64,000 nucleotides of DNA, taken from assembly GCF_004354045.1 (NCBI RefSeq), contig NZ_SMRT01000005.1, positions 297,724 through 361,723 on the forward strand, written 5' to 3'. The notes under the pieces were generated by a model. The model was not told where the DNA came from and made no database searches. It worked only from the letters and a program-made list of their open reading frames with translations. Made by a program: the position numbers and the translations under genes. Positions 28,584 through 38,287 of the stretch are shown piece after piece (the first letter of the stretch is position 1; each line of letters begins with the position of its first letter). This DNA is from Paenibacillus piri (GTDB lineage Bacteria; Bacillota; Bacilli; Paenibacillales; NBRC-103111).

Positions 28584-29113
28584 GCGGACATTCCGGGGTA
28601 TTAACGGGCAAAAACCGCACCAGGCTGCTGATTGCGGTCGTGCTGCTGCAGATACTGTTTTTGGGCGGAATTGCCGGCTCATACTATGCGGTGGGCTGGT
28701 TCGGCCAAGAAATCAAGCTGAAAACGGCGCCGGTCGATCCTCGCGATTTGCTGTATGGCGATTACGTGACGCTGGGCTACGAAATCAGCCAGCCGGAGGC
28801 GCGCTTGTGGAAAGGAACGGGAGAGCGGCCGGCGCAGGACAGCCGCGTCTATGTTCTGCTGAAGCCGGCGAACGGATTGTATGAGGCGGCCGGAATCTAC
28901 GACGCCAAACCTGCAGCCGGGCCGGGGGAAGTTGTGCTCAAAGGCAAGGTGCGTTCCGCTTGGGGCGAGTCGATCCGCGTGCAGTACGGACTGGAGCAGT
29001 ATTACGTTCCGGAAGGAACGGGACGTCAGCTCGAGGATAAAGCCCGGAATATGATCGTCGCCGTAAAGGTCGCCCCTTGGGGGCAAGCGAAAATTGTCGG
29101 TATGGAATATTGA
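28580..29113 (+). CDS. GDYXXLXY-domain membrane-anchored protein
   Basis: 177 residues. One N-terminal membrane helix (residues 15-38) is followed by an extracytoplasmic domain with the defining motif LYGDYVTLGYEI at residues 57-68 and a YYVPEGTG block. The family is normally encoded immediately after DUF2157 genes; the 4-nt overlap and AAAGGAGG in the upstream gene's end agree with a two-protein membrane complex. Function unknown. Confidence 0.9.
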   Translation: MSGHSGVLTGKNRTRLLIAVVLLQILFLGGIAGSYYAVGWFGQEIKLKTAPVDPRDLLYGDYVTLGYEISQPEARLWKGTGERPAQDSRVYVLLKPANGLYEAAGIYDAKPAAGPGEVVLKGKVRSAWGESIRVQYGLEQYYVPEGTGRQLEDKARNMIVAVKVAPWGQAKIVGMEY

Positions 29114-29118
29114 GCCCG

Positions 29119-29155
29119 GACGGTTGAGGAGATGAAATCCTCGACCGTCTTTTTT
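29119..29155 (+). terminator. Terminator of the DUF2157/GDYXXLXY operon
   Basis: GACGGTTGAGGA pairs with TCCTCGACCGTC with one mismatch, followed by T6. Confidence 0.88.
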
Positions 29156-29366
29156 GGTTGTTTTATACGCTGCCTTGCCGCCCCTGATAAAACGCGCACG
29201 TCTCTTAAGGACGACGAAGCCGTGTATCCTGGCTTGCAACGACGGATGACCGGGGCAGGCGAAGGTTTACAGAATAATTTCCTGGTGATACGATAACGTG
29301 TATTAGCGTTGTTCCGGTGGAATTTTTTTTCAACCAGATGCAGCAGCAAGGAGGATTCAGGCTCGG

Positions 29367-30557
29367 ATGGAAACTTGGAAGCGAAATTTATGGCTATTAT
29401 GGGTAGGGTGCTTCGTCACATCGGCAAGCTTTACAATGGTCGTCCCGTTCCTGCCTTTGTTTCTTATCCATATCGGCGTCAGCGAGCATCTCGAAATGTG
29501 GGCGGGCTTGTTATACAGCTCCGCCTTTTTGGCGGGTGCGATTTCGGCGCCCTTCTGGGGAGCGATGGGCGATAAATACGGACGGAAACCGATGATTGTG
29601 CGCGCCGGCTTCGTCATTTTTATTATTTATGTACTGACCGCATTTGTGACGAATCCGTACGAGCTTTTGGCGCTGAGGGTGCTGCAGGGGCTGTTGACCG
29701 GATTTATTCCGGGATCGATCGCGCTTGTCGGAACGAATACGCCTGAGGATAAGGTCGGCTACGCTTTGTCGATGATGTCCACGGCGACCGCTACCGGCGG
29801 CATTATGGGACCGCTGCTCGGCGGCGTTATTTCCAAGCTGTTCGAAAACCGGGTCGCATTTGCAAGCGCAGGCGTTTTCGTCCTGTTGGCGACGCTGTTG
29901 ATTCTGTTCTGGGTGAAGGAGGAGAAATTCGCCGCCCCTAAGCAAAAAACGCCGATTTTCGGACCGATTGGGGATATTACGCAAAACCGCCCGTTTTTGA
30001 TGGTGCTTTGTTTGATTTTATTGACTCAGCTTTCCGTTATGACGATCGAGCCGATACTGCCCTTATATATCATACAGCTCGGCGGCTCGGTCAAAGATGC
30101 ATCGCTGTTGGCGGGCATCGTATTCTCCCTGGTCGGTGTAGCGAGCATCTTGTTTGCGCCGCGGTGGGGGAAGCTGGGCGATAAAATCGGCTTCCGCAAA
30201 ATATTAATCGTCGGCCTGCTGGTTGGCGGGCTGGGCAATCTGGCGCAAATCCCGATGCACGAAATTTGGGGCTTCTCGATTGTCCGGTTTGTGTACGGCG
30301 CTTTTTTTTGTGCGGTGTTTCCGGCTCTGAACGCACTGATTGTCCGGGCGACGGCCGCCGAATTCCGCGGGCGCGCGTTCGGGCTGAGTCAGACGGCCAA
30401 TCAATTGGGCGGGATGCTGGGCCCGCTGGTCGGCGGCGTGATCAGCGGGGTCTTTTCGATTCACAGCGTATTCTGGGTCACCGGCTTGATGCTGCTTGCT
30501 ACGACGGGCATTGCTTATATGCTGGATAAACCTTCGTCCCAGAAGGCGGCCGCTTAA
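29367..30557 (+). CDS. MFS transporter, DHA1-type drug exporter
   Basis: 396 residues with 12 predicted membrane helices. MFS motif A appears as GAMGDKYGRKPM after TM2 and, degenerate, as RWGKLGDKIGFRK after TM8; motif C-like glycine-rich GGIMGPLLGG in TM5 and GGMLGPLVGG in TM11 mark an antiporter. Proton-driven efflux of drugs or metabolites is the family role; substrate unknown. Start ATG 29367 follows AAGGAGG at a spacing of about 14 nt, slightly long. Confidence 0.9.
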   Translation: METWKRNLWLLWVGCFVTSASFTMVVPFLPLFLIHIGVSEHLEMWAGLLYSSAFLAGAISAPFWGAMGDKYGRKPMIVRAGFVIFIIYVLTAFVTNPYELLALRVLQGLLTGFIPGSIALVGTNTPEDKVGYALSMMSTATATGGIMGPLLGGVISKLFENRVAFASAGVFVLLATLLILFWVKEEKFAAPKQKTPIFGPIGDITQNRPFLMVLCLILLTQLSVMTIEPILPLYIIQLGGSVKDASLLAGIVFSLVGVASILFAPRWGKLGDKIGFRKILIVGLLVGGLGNLAQIPMHEIWGFSIVRFVYGAFFCAVFPALNALIVRATAAEFRGRAFGLSQTANQLGGMLGPLVGGVISGVFSIHSVFWVTGLMLLATTGIAYMLDKPSSQKAAA

Positions 30558-30699
30558 TCATCTGCTGCAAATAACGAGCGGAAACGGGCAGACTTATTTT
30601 AAAGAAGCGTCAGCGTGATGATCGACGATATAGCCGGGTTTCAACCAATGTGAAATATGTCGGGACGATGGAATCAAGCGGAAAGAGGAGGCGAACGAG

Positions 30700-31524
30700 A
30701 TGGAAGCGGAATCGTGGTCATTGCCCGGAAATATGCTGATATGGGATCGAACGCAATCGGTCGGGCACGATGAGGTGCTTGTGCCTTTTGCCTTGGACGA
30801 GCTGCTCTGCCGGCAGACGGGAGCGGGAGGGATGCCGATCGTCCATCTTTGGCGGCATCCCTGCGCCTTCGTCATGGGCTTGCGGGACAGCCGTCTGCCG
30901 CATGCGGCGGAGGCGAAGCGATGGCTGGAAGCGCAGGGCTGCTCGGTGGCTGTGCGCAATTCGGGCGGCTCCGCGGTTCCGCTTGATTCGGGCGTCGTCA
31001 ATATTTCGCTCGTCCTGCCGAAGGCGCAAGGGCAGATCGATTTCCGGCAAGATTTCGAAACGATGTATCGGCTTATCAAGGAAGCGCTGCGCACGCTGTC
31101 GCCGGATGTTGAAAAAGGCGAAATCACAGGCTCTTATTGCCCCGGTGATTATGATTTAAGCATTGGCGGACGCAAGTTTTGCGGAATCGCGCAGCGGCGG
31201 CAAGCGCATGCGATTGTCGTGCAGGCGTTCGTGGTCGTACGCGGGGACGGTGACGGCAAAGCCGCGCTGGTGCGCGAGTTTTACCGGATCGCGGCGGCGG
31301 GTGCGGCGGCAGGCTCCTTTCCCGAGGTAGAGGAGCGCAGTATGGCAAGCCTGGAAGAGCTGATCGGACTTGCGGACGAGCAGCGGTTCGTCAGCTCCGT
31401 GAAGCAGACGGTGCGCGCGCACAAGCTTCCGGCAGCGGTCCAGGACGGTCCCCTGCAGCTGCCGGAAGAGCGGCAAATTGCCGAGACGGTCGCCATACTA
31501 AAGGCGCGCTACGGGATCGGCTGA
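30700..31524 (+). CDS. lipL: Octanoyl-[GcvH]:protein N-octanoyltransferase LipL
   Basis: 274 residues of the BPL/LplA/LipB superfamily. The catalytic cysteine is C147 and the conserved lysine K159, in the block SYCPGDYDLSIGGRKFCGIAQRR, which has the LipL rather than LipM form. RNSGGSAVPLDSGVVN binds the octanoyl group. LipL moves octanoyl from GcvH to the E2 subunits of dehydrogenases, which LipA then converts to lipoyl; the pdhC E2 is encoded 8 kb away. Start ATG 30700 has AGAGGAGG 9 nt upstream. Confidence 0.92.
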   Translation: MEAESWSLPGNMLIWDRTQSVGHDEVLVPFALDELLCRQTGAGGMPIVHLWRHPCAFVMGLRDSRLPHAAEAKRWLEAQGCSVAVRNSGGSAVPLDSGVVNISLVLPKAQGQIDFRQDFETMYRLIKEALRTLSPDVEKGEITGSYCPGDYDLSIGGRKFCGIAQRRQAHAIVVQAFVVVRGDGDGKAALVREFYRIAAAGAAAGSFPEVEERSMASLEELIGLADEQRFVSSVKQTVRAHKLPAAVQDGPLQLPEERQIAETVAILKARYGIG

Positions 31525-31563
31525 TTTCTTGCAGCGGCATTTACCGGCTTGATAAGTCCGATA

Positions 31564-31785
31564 TTAGTCTTTAATGCCGGGCCAACGCTGCTCCAATTGA
31601 GCGATCAGCTCTCCGTACGTATCGCGCAGATCGCGGATTGTGATCAGCTCCGGCGTATTGGCCGCTTCCTCGGCGGAATGTTCTTTCAGAATCGCGTCGA
31701 GGCCGTTGTAATTAAAGGTCAATTCTTTGTAGGTTTGACCGAGTTTTTCAAGAACGACGCCGATTAATGTGCTGTATTTTTCCAT
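31564..31785 (-). CDS. Small conserved-type hypothetical protein
   Basis: 73 residues, soluble and mostly helical by composition, MEKYSTLIGVVLEKLGQTY at the start. A good GAAAGGAG lies 7 nt before the ATG on the minus strand, so it is probably translated. No family is recognised and neighbours (lipL convergent upstream, hxlR co-directional but 300 nt away) give no functional hint. Confidence 0.75.
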   Translation of the reverse strand: MEKYSTLIGVVLEKLGQTYKELTFNYNGLDAILKEHSAEEAANTPELITIRDLRDTYGELIAQLEQRWPGIKD

Positions 31786-31879
31786 GTAAGCTCCTTTCCC
31801 GGCTTCTCACAGACCGTTGGCCCGAAGGCGTGCCGTGCAGCGCGGCGCATTTTTTTCCCGTATAGCTTACCCCAGAAAG

Positions 31880-31916
31880 AGCGCCATGGCATGGCTTAGC
31901 CGTCGGCGCTTTTTTG
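31880..31916. terminator. Terminator-like hairpin downstream of hxlR-type gene
   Basis: AGCGCC (31880-31885) pairs with GGCGCT (31905-31910); T6 on the plus side, a weaker TCTTTC on the minus side. The only gene reading toward it is the minus-strand regulator at 32092-32484. Confidence 0.55.
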
Positions 31917-31963
31917 CTTTTTAGGAAATTATGCGCAGCAAATTTCTGTGGATAACCGGGGGC

Positions 31964-32016
31964 TCCCCCAAAAGTAATCGGAATTGGCTTCGGAGCTTCA
32001 CGTCACTTTTGGGGGA
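31964..32016. repeat. Perfect 12-bp inverted repeat
   Basis: TCCCCCAAAAGT (31964-31975) and ACTTTTGGGGGA (32005-32016) enclose 29 nt. No T-run on either side, so it is not a standard terminator; it could be a processing or transposon-derived hairpin. Confidence 0.7.
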
Positions 32017-32091
32017 CTTTGTTCCTGTGCGGCCCGGCTCCGCCGATACGGGCAATTCCTTTCATGACGGGGGTCATGCACGACGCGGAGC

Positions 32092-32484
32092 TTATTTCGT
32101 CTGACCGGGAGCGTGCGCTTCGTCATAGCTTCTCCTTGCCTGCTCCACCTGCGAATAATAGTCTGTCGTCCATTGCTTCATTTGCCGCATATGCGGGATG
32201 AGCGTTTCCCCTAGCGGGGTCAGCTCATATTCGACGGCCGGAGGGATCGACGGGTGGACATTGCGCTTGACGAATCCGTCCCGTTCCAACTGCCGGAGCG
32301 TCTGGGTCAGCATTTTTTGGGAGATATCGGCAATGCGTCTTCTAATTTCGCCATACCTGTTGGTCCCGCTTTCCAAAGCAAAAATGACGAGCACCGTCCA
32401 CTTGTTGGAAATGATTTCGAGCACCCGCCGATAAGCGCATTCCGTTACCGAAATATCGGGTTTGACTGCCGATGGTGGGGTCAT
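32092..32484 (-). CDS. HxlR/DUF24-family transcriptional regulator
   Basis: 130 residues, a single winged-helix domain. Signature parts are CAYRRVLEIISNKWTVLVIFAL, SQKMLTQTLRQLERDGFVKR and PPAVEYELTPLGETL. One cysteine (position 17 from the chosen start) sits where redox-sensing relatives such as HypR and YodB carry their sensor Cys. Start ATG 32484 has GGAGG 7 nt upstream; the ATG at 32505 has none. It faces the Gfo/Idh gene across a 115-nt region that contains a TACT-N7-AGTA site. Confidence 0.9.
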   Translation of the reverse strand: MTPPSAVKPDISVTECAYRRVLEIISNKWTVLVIFALESGTNRYGEIRRRIADISQKMLTQTLRQLERDGFVKRNVHPSIPPAVEYELTPLGETLIPHMRQMKQWTTDYYSQVEQARRSYDEAHAPGQTK

Positions 32485-32517
32485 AATATTCCTCCAATGC
32501 ACCATAATGTTCGCTGC

Positions 32518-32551
32518 GCACTATAAAGTGCCTACTTACTTAATTTTAGTA
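32518..32551. promoter_or_regulatory. HxlR-type operator in the divergent promoter region
   Basis: TACT-TAATTTT-AGTA (32537-32551) matches the 15-bp TACT-N7-AGTA layout of DUF24 regulators of the YodB/HypR type. A second palindrome, GCAC-TATAAA-GTGC (32518-32531), lies beside it. Confidence 0.65.
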
Positions 32552-32599
32552 TATGTATTAATGTATGTCTACAGCCACTTAAAAAGGAGCGATGTTCTT

Positions 32600-33721
32600 A
32601 TGACAGCATTCAAAAACGGAAACCCGATCGGTGTCGGCGTGATCGGTGCCAGTCTGGGCGGAACATGGGGAGGTGTCGCGCATCTTCCGGCGCTGCTGGC
32701 ATTGCCTCAATTCCGGGCGACTGCGGTCAGCACGACCCGGCAAACAAGCGCCGAGGCAACGGCAGAGCGCTTCAGCATTCCCAACGCTTTTACGGACCCG
32801 TATGAGCTGGCGATGCATCCCGACGTTGACCTGGTGACGATTGCGGTTAAAGTTCCCGACCACGACAAGCTGATCCGCGCCGCTCTGCAGGCGGGGAAAC
32901 ATGTGTTCAGTGAATTTCCGCTCGGGCGGACGACGGAGGAAGCGTCAGGTCTATTGCAAGCTGCGGAGGCTAAGGGAGTTCGCCACTTTACAGGATTGCA
33001 GGCCCGCGCCAACCCTGCTTTTCATTATGTCAAAGATCTGATCGCCGACGGTTATGTCGGAGACGTGCTGGCTGTGCACTGCAGCTATGCCATGCCGGTG
33101 TTTCCGACACGGTCCAAACAGATCAACCAATCCCGCGCGTATTTGCTGGAGGAGGCCAATGGCGCCAACCAGCTGACGATTACCGCCGGACATTTGCTGG
33201 ACGGCATCACGTATATGTTCGGCTCGTTTTCCGAAATCTCGGCGATCCTGGAAACCCAGATCAAACAAGTCAAAGTCGCGGAAACAGGGGAAGTCGTGCA
33301 AGCGACCGCGCCGGACCATGTCGTCGTAAACGGAAAGCTGGCAGGCGGGACGATTGTAAGCACCCAGATCCGGAACACGCATCGGGGAGGACTTTCGATT
33401 GAAATCAACGGAACGGAGGGAGATTTGCTGCTGCAGTCCGAAGAAAATTATATGTTTCAAATGGACTCGTTTGTCGTAAAAGGAGCGCACGCCGACGGCA
33501 AAACGATTGAATGGCTGCCTGTTCCGCCGCAATACAATCTGCTGCCTGCGGGTATACAGGCAGGTCCGGTATTCAACGTTGCCGGCTTGTATACGCAAAT
33601 TTACAACGATCTGCTGGACAGTACGTACAACGCGCCTGACTTTCGTACGGCCGTCGACGTGCACAAATTATTGGATCATGTGCGGCTGGCGGCCCAAACC
33701 GGCACGAGGCTTACGCTTTGA
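32600..33721 (+). CDS. Gfo/Idh/MocA-family oxidoreductase
   Basis: 373 residues. N-terminal Rossmann fold (GVIGASLGGTWGGVAHLPAL), EFPLGRTTEEA in place of the usual EKP, then the C-terminal alpha/beta domain with the GHLLDGITYMFG block. It resembles the Gal80/GFO branch. The putative cofactor is NAD(P); the catalytic lysine of typical EKP members is missing (EFP), so the activity is uncertain. Start ATG 32600 has AAGGAG 10 nt upstream. Its expression is probably controlled by the divergent HxlR regulator. Confidence 0.87.
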   Translation: MTAFKNGNPIGVGVIGASLGGTWGGVAHLPALLALPQFRATAVSTTRQTSAEATAERFSIPNAFTDPYELAMHPDVDLVTIAVKVPDHDKLIRAALQAGKHVFSEFPLGRTTEEASGLLQAAEAKGVRHFTGLQARANPAFHYVKDLIADGYVGDVLAVHCSYAMPVFPTRSKQINQSRAYLLEEANGANQLTITAGHLLDGITYMFGSFSEISAILETQIKQVKVAETGEVVQATAPDHVVVNGKLAGGTIVSTQIRNTHRGGLSIEINGTEGDLLLQSEENYMFQMDSFVVKGAHADGKTIEWLPVPPQYNLLPAGIQAGPVFNVAGLYTQIYNDLLDSTYNAPDFRTAVDVHKLLDHVRLAAQTGTRLTL

Positions 33722-33845
33722 TACTGCAGCTGTTAACGTGATAGAACATGTATGGCGTCGCGATCCCCTACCTGGTTAACGGATGGGAAGCAGATGCGAT
33801 CATAAACGAGTTGCATAGGAATGCTTGATGCGCTCACGGCCGTTC

Positions 33846-33880
33846 AAAAAGCGAAGCGGGTCCGGTACCGGCTTCGCTTC
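33846..33880 (-). terminator. Terminator of ilvE
   Basis: Perfect 9-bp stem AAGCGAAGC (33849-33857) / GCTTCGCTT (33871-33879); on the minus strand it runs into T5. Confidence 0.85.
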
Positions 33881-33905
33881 TTGTAAAAATGCCCCTGTCG
33901 GCAGC

Positions 33906-35000
33906 CTAACATTCCACGGTCCATCCCCATTCGTCCTGCAATCTCCCGTATTGTATTCCCGTCAACGTATCGTACAGCTTTTGCGAGCAGGACCCGACGT
34001 TCCCCTGGTTGACCGGGATGTCGTTCCCGTTCCAAAACAATCCGCCGATCGGCGAAATGACCGCAGCCGTTCCTGTGCCGAACGATTCCTCCAAACCGCC
34101 GTTCTCGGCCGCACGGACGATTTCGTCGATCGCAATTTTTCGTTCCGTAACGGGAATACCCCATTGCTTGAGCAAGCGGATGACGCTGTTGCGTGTAATT
34201 CCTTCGAGAATGCTGCCGTTCAATTCGGGTGTAAGGACTTCGCCGTTTATTTTGAAAAAAACGTTCATGCTGCCGACTTCTTCGATATATGTTCTCTCGA
34301 TTCCGTCAAGCCACAACACCTGGGAACAATGCTGCCGTTCTTTGGCCTCGGTTTGCGCCTTCAAGGTCGCCGCGTAATTACCGGGTGTCTTGGCATGTCC
34401 GGTTCCTCCCCGCACCGCTCTGACATAGTGATCGTCGACAAAGATGCGCACCGGCTTCAGCCCCTCCCCGAAATAAGCTCCCGCAGGGGAAAGAATGATC
34501 GCGAACAGGTAACGGTTCGAGGCGCGCACGCCCAGGGCGGCTTCCGTAGCGATAATAAACGGACGAATATACAGCGAGGCGCCGTTGCCTACGGGAATCC
34601 AGTTCGCCTCCAGCCGGACAATAGTCTGCACAGCTTCCACGAACAGCGATTCGTCGATGCGGGGAATGTTCAATCGGTCGCAGGAGCGATTCATTCTCTC
34701 CGCATTTTTGTCGGGCCGAAACAAGAAGACCTTGTTATCGTCGGTCCGGTAAGCCTTCAATCCTTCGAACACGGACTGGCCGTAATGAAAAACCATCGAT
34801 GCAGGATCGAGCTGCAGCGGCTCGTAAGGAACAATGCGCGGGTCATGCCAGCCTTGCTCTGCGGAATAATCCATTAAAAACATGCGATCGGTAAAATGCA
34901 CGCCGAAGCCAAGCGATTGTTGGCCTGGCTTGGGCTTGGCTGTCGGGCATGGATAAATATTTATGCTTTGTTGTACCTTTTCCATCCGTATCGGATTCAT
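33906..35000 (-). CDS. ilvE: Branched-chain-amino-acid aminotransferase
   Basis: 364 residues, fold-type IV PLP enzyme of the BCAT2-like length class. The PLP lysine is K204 in GGTGHAKTPGNYA; the substrate region YGQSVFEGLKAYR, the EEVGSMNVFF strand and SFGTGTAAVISPIG phosphate-binding loop are all present. It transfers amino groups between glutamate and Leu/Ile/Val keto acids. Chosen start ATG 35000; the alternative TTG at 35021 overlaps the GGAGAGG site. Divergent from a LysR regulator at 35319. Confidence 0.94.
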   Translation of the reverse strand: MNPIRMEKVQQSINIYPCPTAKPKPGQQSLGFGVHFTDRMFLMDYSAEQGWHDPRIVPYEPLQLDPASMVFHYGQSVFEGLKAYRTDDNKVFLFRPDKNAERMNRSCDRLNIPRIDESLFVEAVQTIVRLEANWIPVGNGASLYIRPFIIATEAALGVRASNRYLFAIILSPAGAYFGEGLKPVRIFVDDHYVRAVRGGTGHAKTPGNYAATLKAQTEAKERQHCSQVLWLDGIERTYIEEVGSMNVFFKINGEVLTPELNGSILEGITRNSVIRLLKQWGIPVTERKIAIDEIVRAAENGGLEESFGTGTAAVISPIGGLFWNGNDIPVNQGNVGSCSQKLYDTLTGIQYGRLQDEWGWTVEC

Positions 35001-35318
35001 GATCGGGTTCCGCCTCTCCAATTTGGAAATAAATAGTTTTGCTACTTCCCACTATAAAATGTCTCGGTATCATTGATCAATTACAAAATAAACCTTATTA
35101 TTATTGATACAATCGATGATTGATCCGGCGATGGGAAGCGGAAAGGACGAAATCGTTCCGGAAAAGCGCCAGCGCTAAGCCTGTGTTTCCGGATTCAACT
35201 GTCAAGCGGGTCCCAGGCAAGAAACGTCCGGCAACAGCGGTTGAAAGAACGGTCCGCTTGCGCCTCGGCATTGATTCGCCGGACGACCGGACATTTTGAA
35301 AGCGGGGGGAACTACGAT

Positions 35319-36197
35319 ATGGAGCACAGGCTGCTGCAATATTTTATAGCGGTTTGCGAGGAGCTGCACTTTACGAGAGCGGCTGAAAAGCTTGGCATCA
35401 ACCAGTCTACGCTCAGTCATCAAATTCAGCTGCTGGAGCACCGGGTCGGCGCGCCGCTCTTTGTACGGATAGGCAAAAAAACGTATGTATCGGAGGCGGG
35501 GCAAATTTTGCTCAAGCACAGCCGCAATATGTTTCATGAGCTGGAGCAGGCCGCTGCGGCGATTAATGAGCTGAGCAGTTTGCAGCGCGGGCGACTGCGC
35601 ATCGGCGCTTCGGGCAATCATCTGCTGACCTCCGCCATTATCGCTTTTCACCGGCTGCACCCAGGCGTTGAGCTCTCCGTTATGGAGCTGGCGACGGATG
35701 AAACGAAAGAAGGCTTGTTAACGAACCGGCTTGATCTCGGCGTCGTTTTTTTACCGTTAGAGGACGAGCTGCTGCACAGCGCCCCGTTATTTCACGAGCG
35801 GCTGCAGCTGGCCGTATCCGTACACAGCGGCCTGGCCGGCACTCCATCCATCCGATTGGAGGAGCTGCAGCGGCACCCTGTAATCATGCTCCAGCACAAG
35901 TTTCTCGTACGGCAAATGATGGATGCTTATTGCACGCAAAGCGGCTTCACGCTAAAACCGATTGTTGAGCTGTCCACCCTGGACGCCCTGCTGCAAATGG
36001 CGCGAAGCAACATAGGCGCTGCAGTTTTGCCCGGCTCTTTTTTGAAAACCGCCGACTGTTCGGGCATACATATCATTCCAATTGTCAATCCGGTGCCGCA
36101 GCGGACGGCCGGCATCGTGTACCGGAAGGAAACATATATGTGCGCCTCGATCCAAACCTTTATTCGCGAATTGACGAACAGCTTCGAGCCCGACTGA
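35319..36197 (+). CDS. LysR-family transcriptional regulator
   Basis: 292 residues. The helix-turn-helix is at residues 1-60 (LHFTRAAEKLGINQSTLSHQIQLLE), and a periplasmic-binding-like sensor domain follows from about residue 90. The subgroup resembles CynR/GltC-like activators. Start ATG 35319 has GGGGGG 9 nt upstream; the earlier in-frame TTG at 35241 is rejected. Divergent orientation suggests control of ilvE, and the AT-rich 318-nt gap carries repeated ATTGAT half-sites (35071-35120). Confidence 0.9.
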   Translation: MEHRLLQYFIAVCEELHFTRAAEKLGINQSTLSHQIQLLEHRVGAPLFVRIGKKTYVSEAGQILLKHSRNMFHELEQAAAAINELSSLQRGRLRIGASGNHLLTSAIIAFHRLHPGVELSVMELATDETKEGLLTNRLDLGVVFLPLEDELLHSAPLFHERLQLAVSVHSGLAGTPSIRLEELQRHPVIMLQHKFLVRQMMDAYCTQSGFTLKPIVELSTLDALLQMARSNIGAAVLPGSFLKTADCSGIHIIPIVNPVPQRTAGIVYRKETYMCASIQTFIRELTNSFEPD

Positions 36198-36255
36198 AAA
36201 ATCGTACGGCATCGACTGCAGGACATTCCGCAATCTGAACAAAATGGGCCGCCGC

Positions 36256-36984
36256 TCATTTCAGCATAAGCTTCATCGCGGCGGGCAGCTCATGCTGCCA
36301 AAAGCCCCACAAATGCTTGCCCGGCTTCTCCAGATAGGTCAGCCGGCAGCTTCTTGCCTCCAGCAGCATCAAAGCCTCCCGGTTCGCCTCCAAAAAATCG
36401 AACTTGCCGCGTTCCGTCGTCACCTCTTGTTCCTCCAGCCCGATCAGCATATACAGCTGCAGCCACGACAAGTCCGCTTCCGCGGCAATCCGTTCCCGGG
36501 TTTGCTGCAAAAATGCTCCTGATAAGGATATAACTTTGCCAAATAGGCTACGATAATCTAAGGCGAGGTGCAGCGATACCGTGCCGCCGAGCGAATCGCC
36601 CGCCAGTATGCGTTCGTCGGCCGCTGTGCGCACGTTATATTTTTGCTCGATAAACGGCAGCAGCTCCTGTGTGAAAAACCGGCAGTAATTCGCGAAACGC
36701 GCGCCTTCGGGGGCGTATTCCTGCGTCCGAACCGCAGTCACCGTATCAATACATACAATAATCGCCGGATCAACGCCTTCATCGTAAATCAACCGGTTCA
36801 TATGAGTCGCTATCCGCCCGAAATTAATGAACTGCTCTCCATCCTGGCAGTATATGACGGGGTAGGAGATTAATTCCTGGTACCCTGGGGGTAATAATAC
36901 ACGTACCGTTCGCGGCTCCCCTAAAAAGCTGGACGGGACAAGCTCCTTGATCATGGTGCGCTTGTAATATATCGGGTCGTCCAT
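36256..36984 (-). CDS. Alpha/beta-hydrolase of the esterase D type
   Basis: 242 residues. Serine nucleophile S131 in the elbow AGDSLGG; oxyanion-side segment YPVIYCQDGEQFINFG; catalytic histidine probably in EKPGKHLWGFWQHELP. The family covers enterochelin-esterase-like and S-formylglutathione-hydrolase-like enzymes. Start ATG 36984 has GGAGG 8 nt upstream; the 37 codons above it include an AT-rich promoter stretch and are rejected. Confidence 0.85.
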   Translation of the reverse strand: MDDPIYYKRTMIKELVPSSFLGEPRTVRVLLPPGYQELISYPVIYCQDGEQFINFGRIATHMNRLIYDEGVDPAIIVCIDTVTAVRTQEYAPEGARFANYCRFFTQELLPFIEQKYNVRTAADERILAGDSLGGTVSLHLALDYRSLFGKVISLSGAFLQQTRERIAAEADLSWLQLYMLIGLEEQEVTTERGKFDFLEANREALMLLEARSCRLTYLEKPGKHLWGFWQHELPAAMKLMLK

Positions 36985-37103
36985 TTGACGTGCCTCCTGT
37001 TGTATTATAATAGTTTTGTAAAATTTCTTCTTCTGTATTATATGTATATTGAATCTGTTATATAGCGTTATTTCTAAAAAAATCATATAATTCAAGAGAG
37101 TAG

Positions 37104-37133
37104 TTGTGTTAATTTAAAAAACAGGTTTATAAT
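37104..37133 (+). promoter_or_regulatory. SigA promoter of the pdh operon
   Basis: TTGTGT (37104-37109) and perfect -10 TATAAT (37128-37133), 18-bp spacer, 60 nt before pdhA. Confidence 0.75.
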
Positions 37134-37187
37134 GATACTATAACAGAAAGTACAGTAGGATGGCATCAAAATCTATCGTTGAGGTGA

Positions 37188-38267
<1,080 letters not shown>

Positions 38268-38287
38268 AAGGGGAGGAAAAGCAGACC

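Noticed and set aside
33825..34877. 350-codon plus-strand frame opposite ilvE
   Set aside because: ilvE on the minus strand has all BCAT motifs, so this is a shadow.
35071..35120. ATTGAT half-sites as a defined LysR operator
   Set aside because: Repeats are irregular and AT-rich; a T-N11-A site could not be singled out, so it is mentioned only with the LysR gene.
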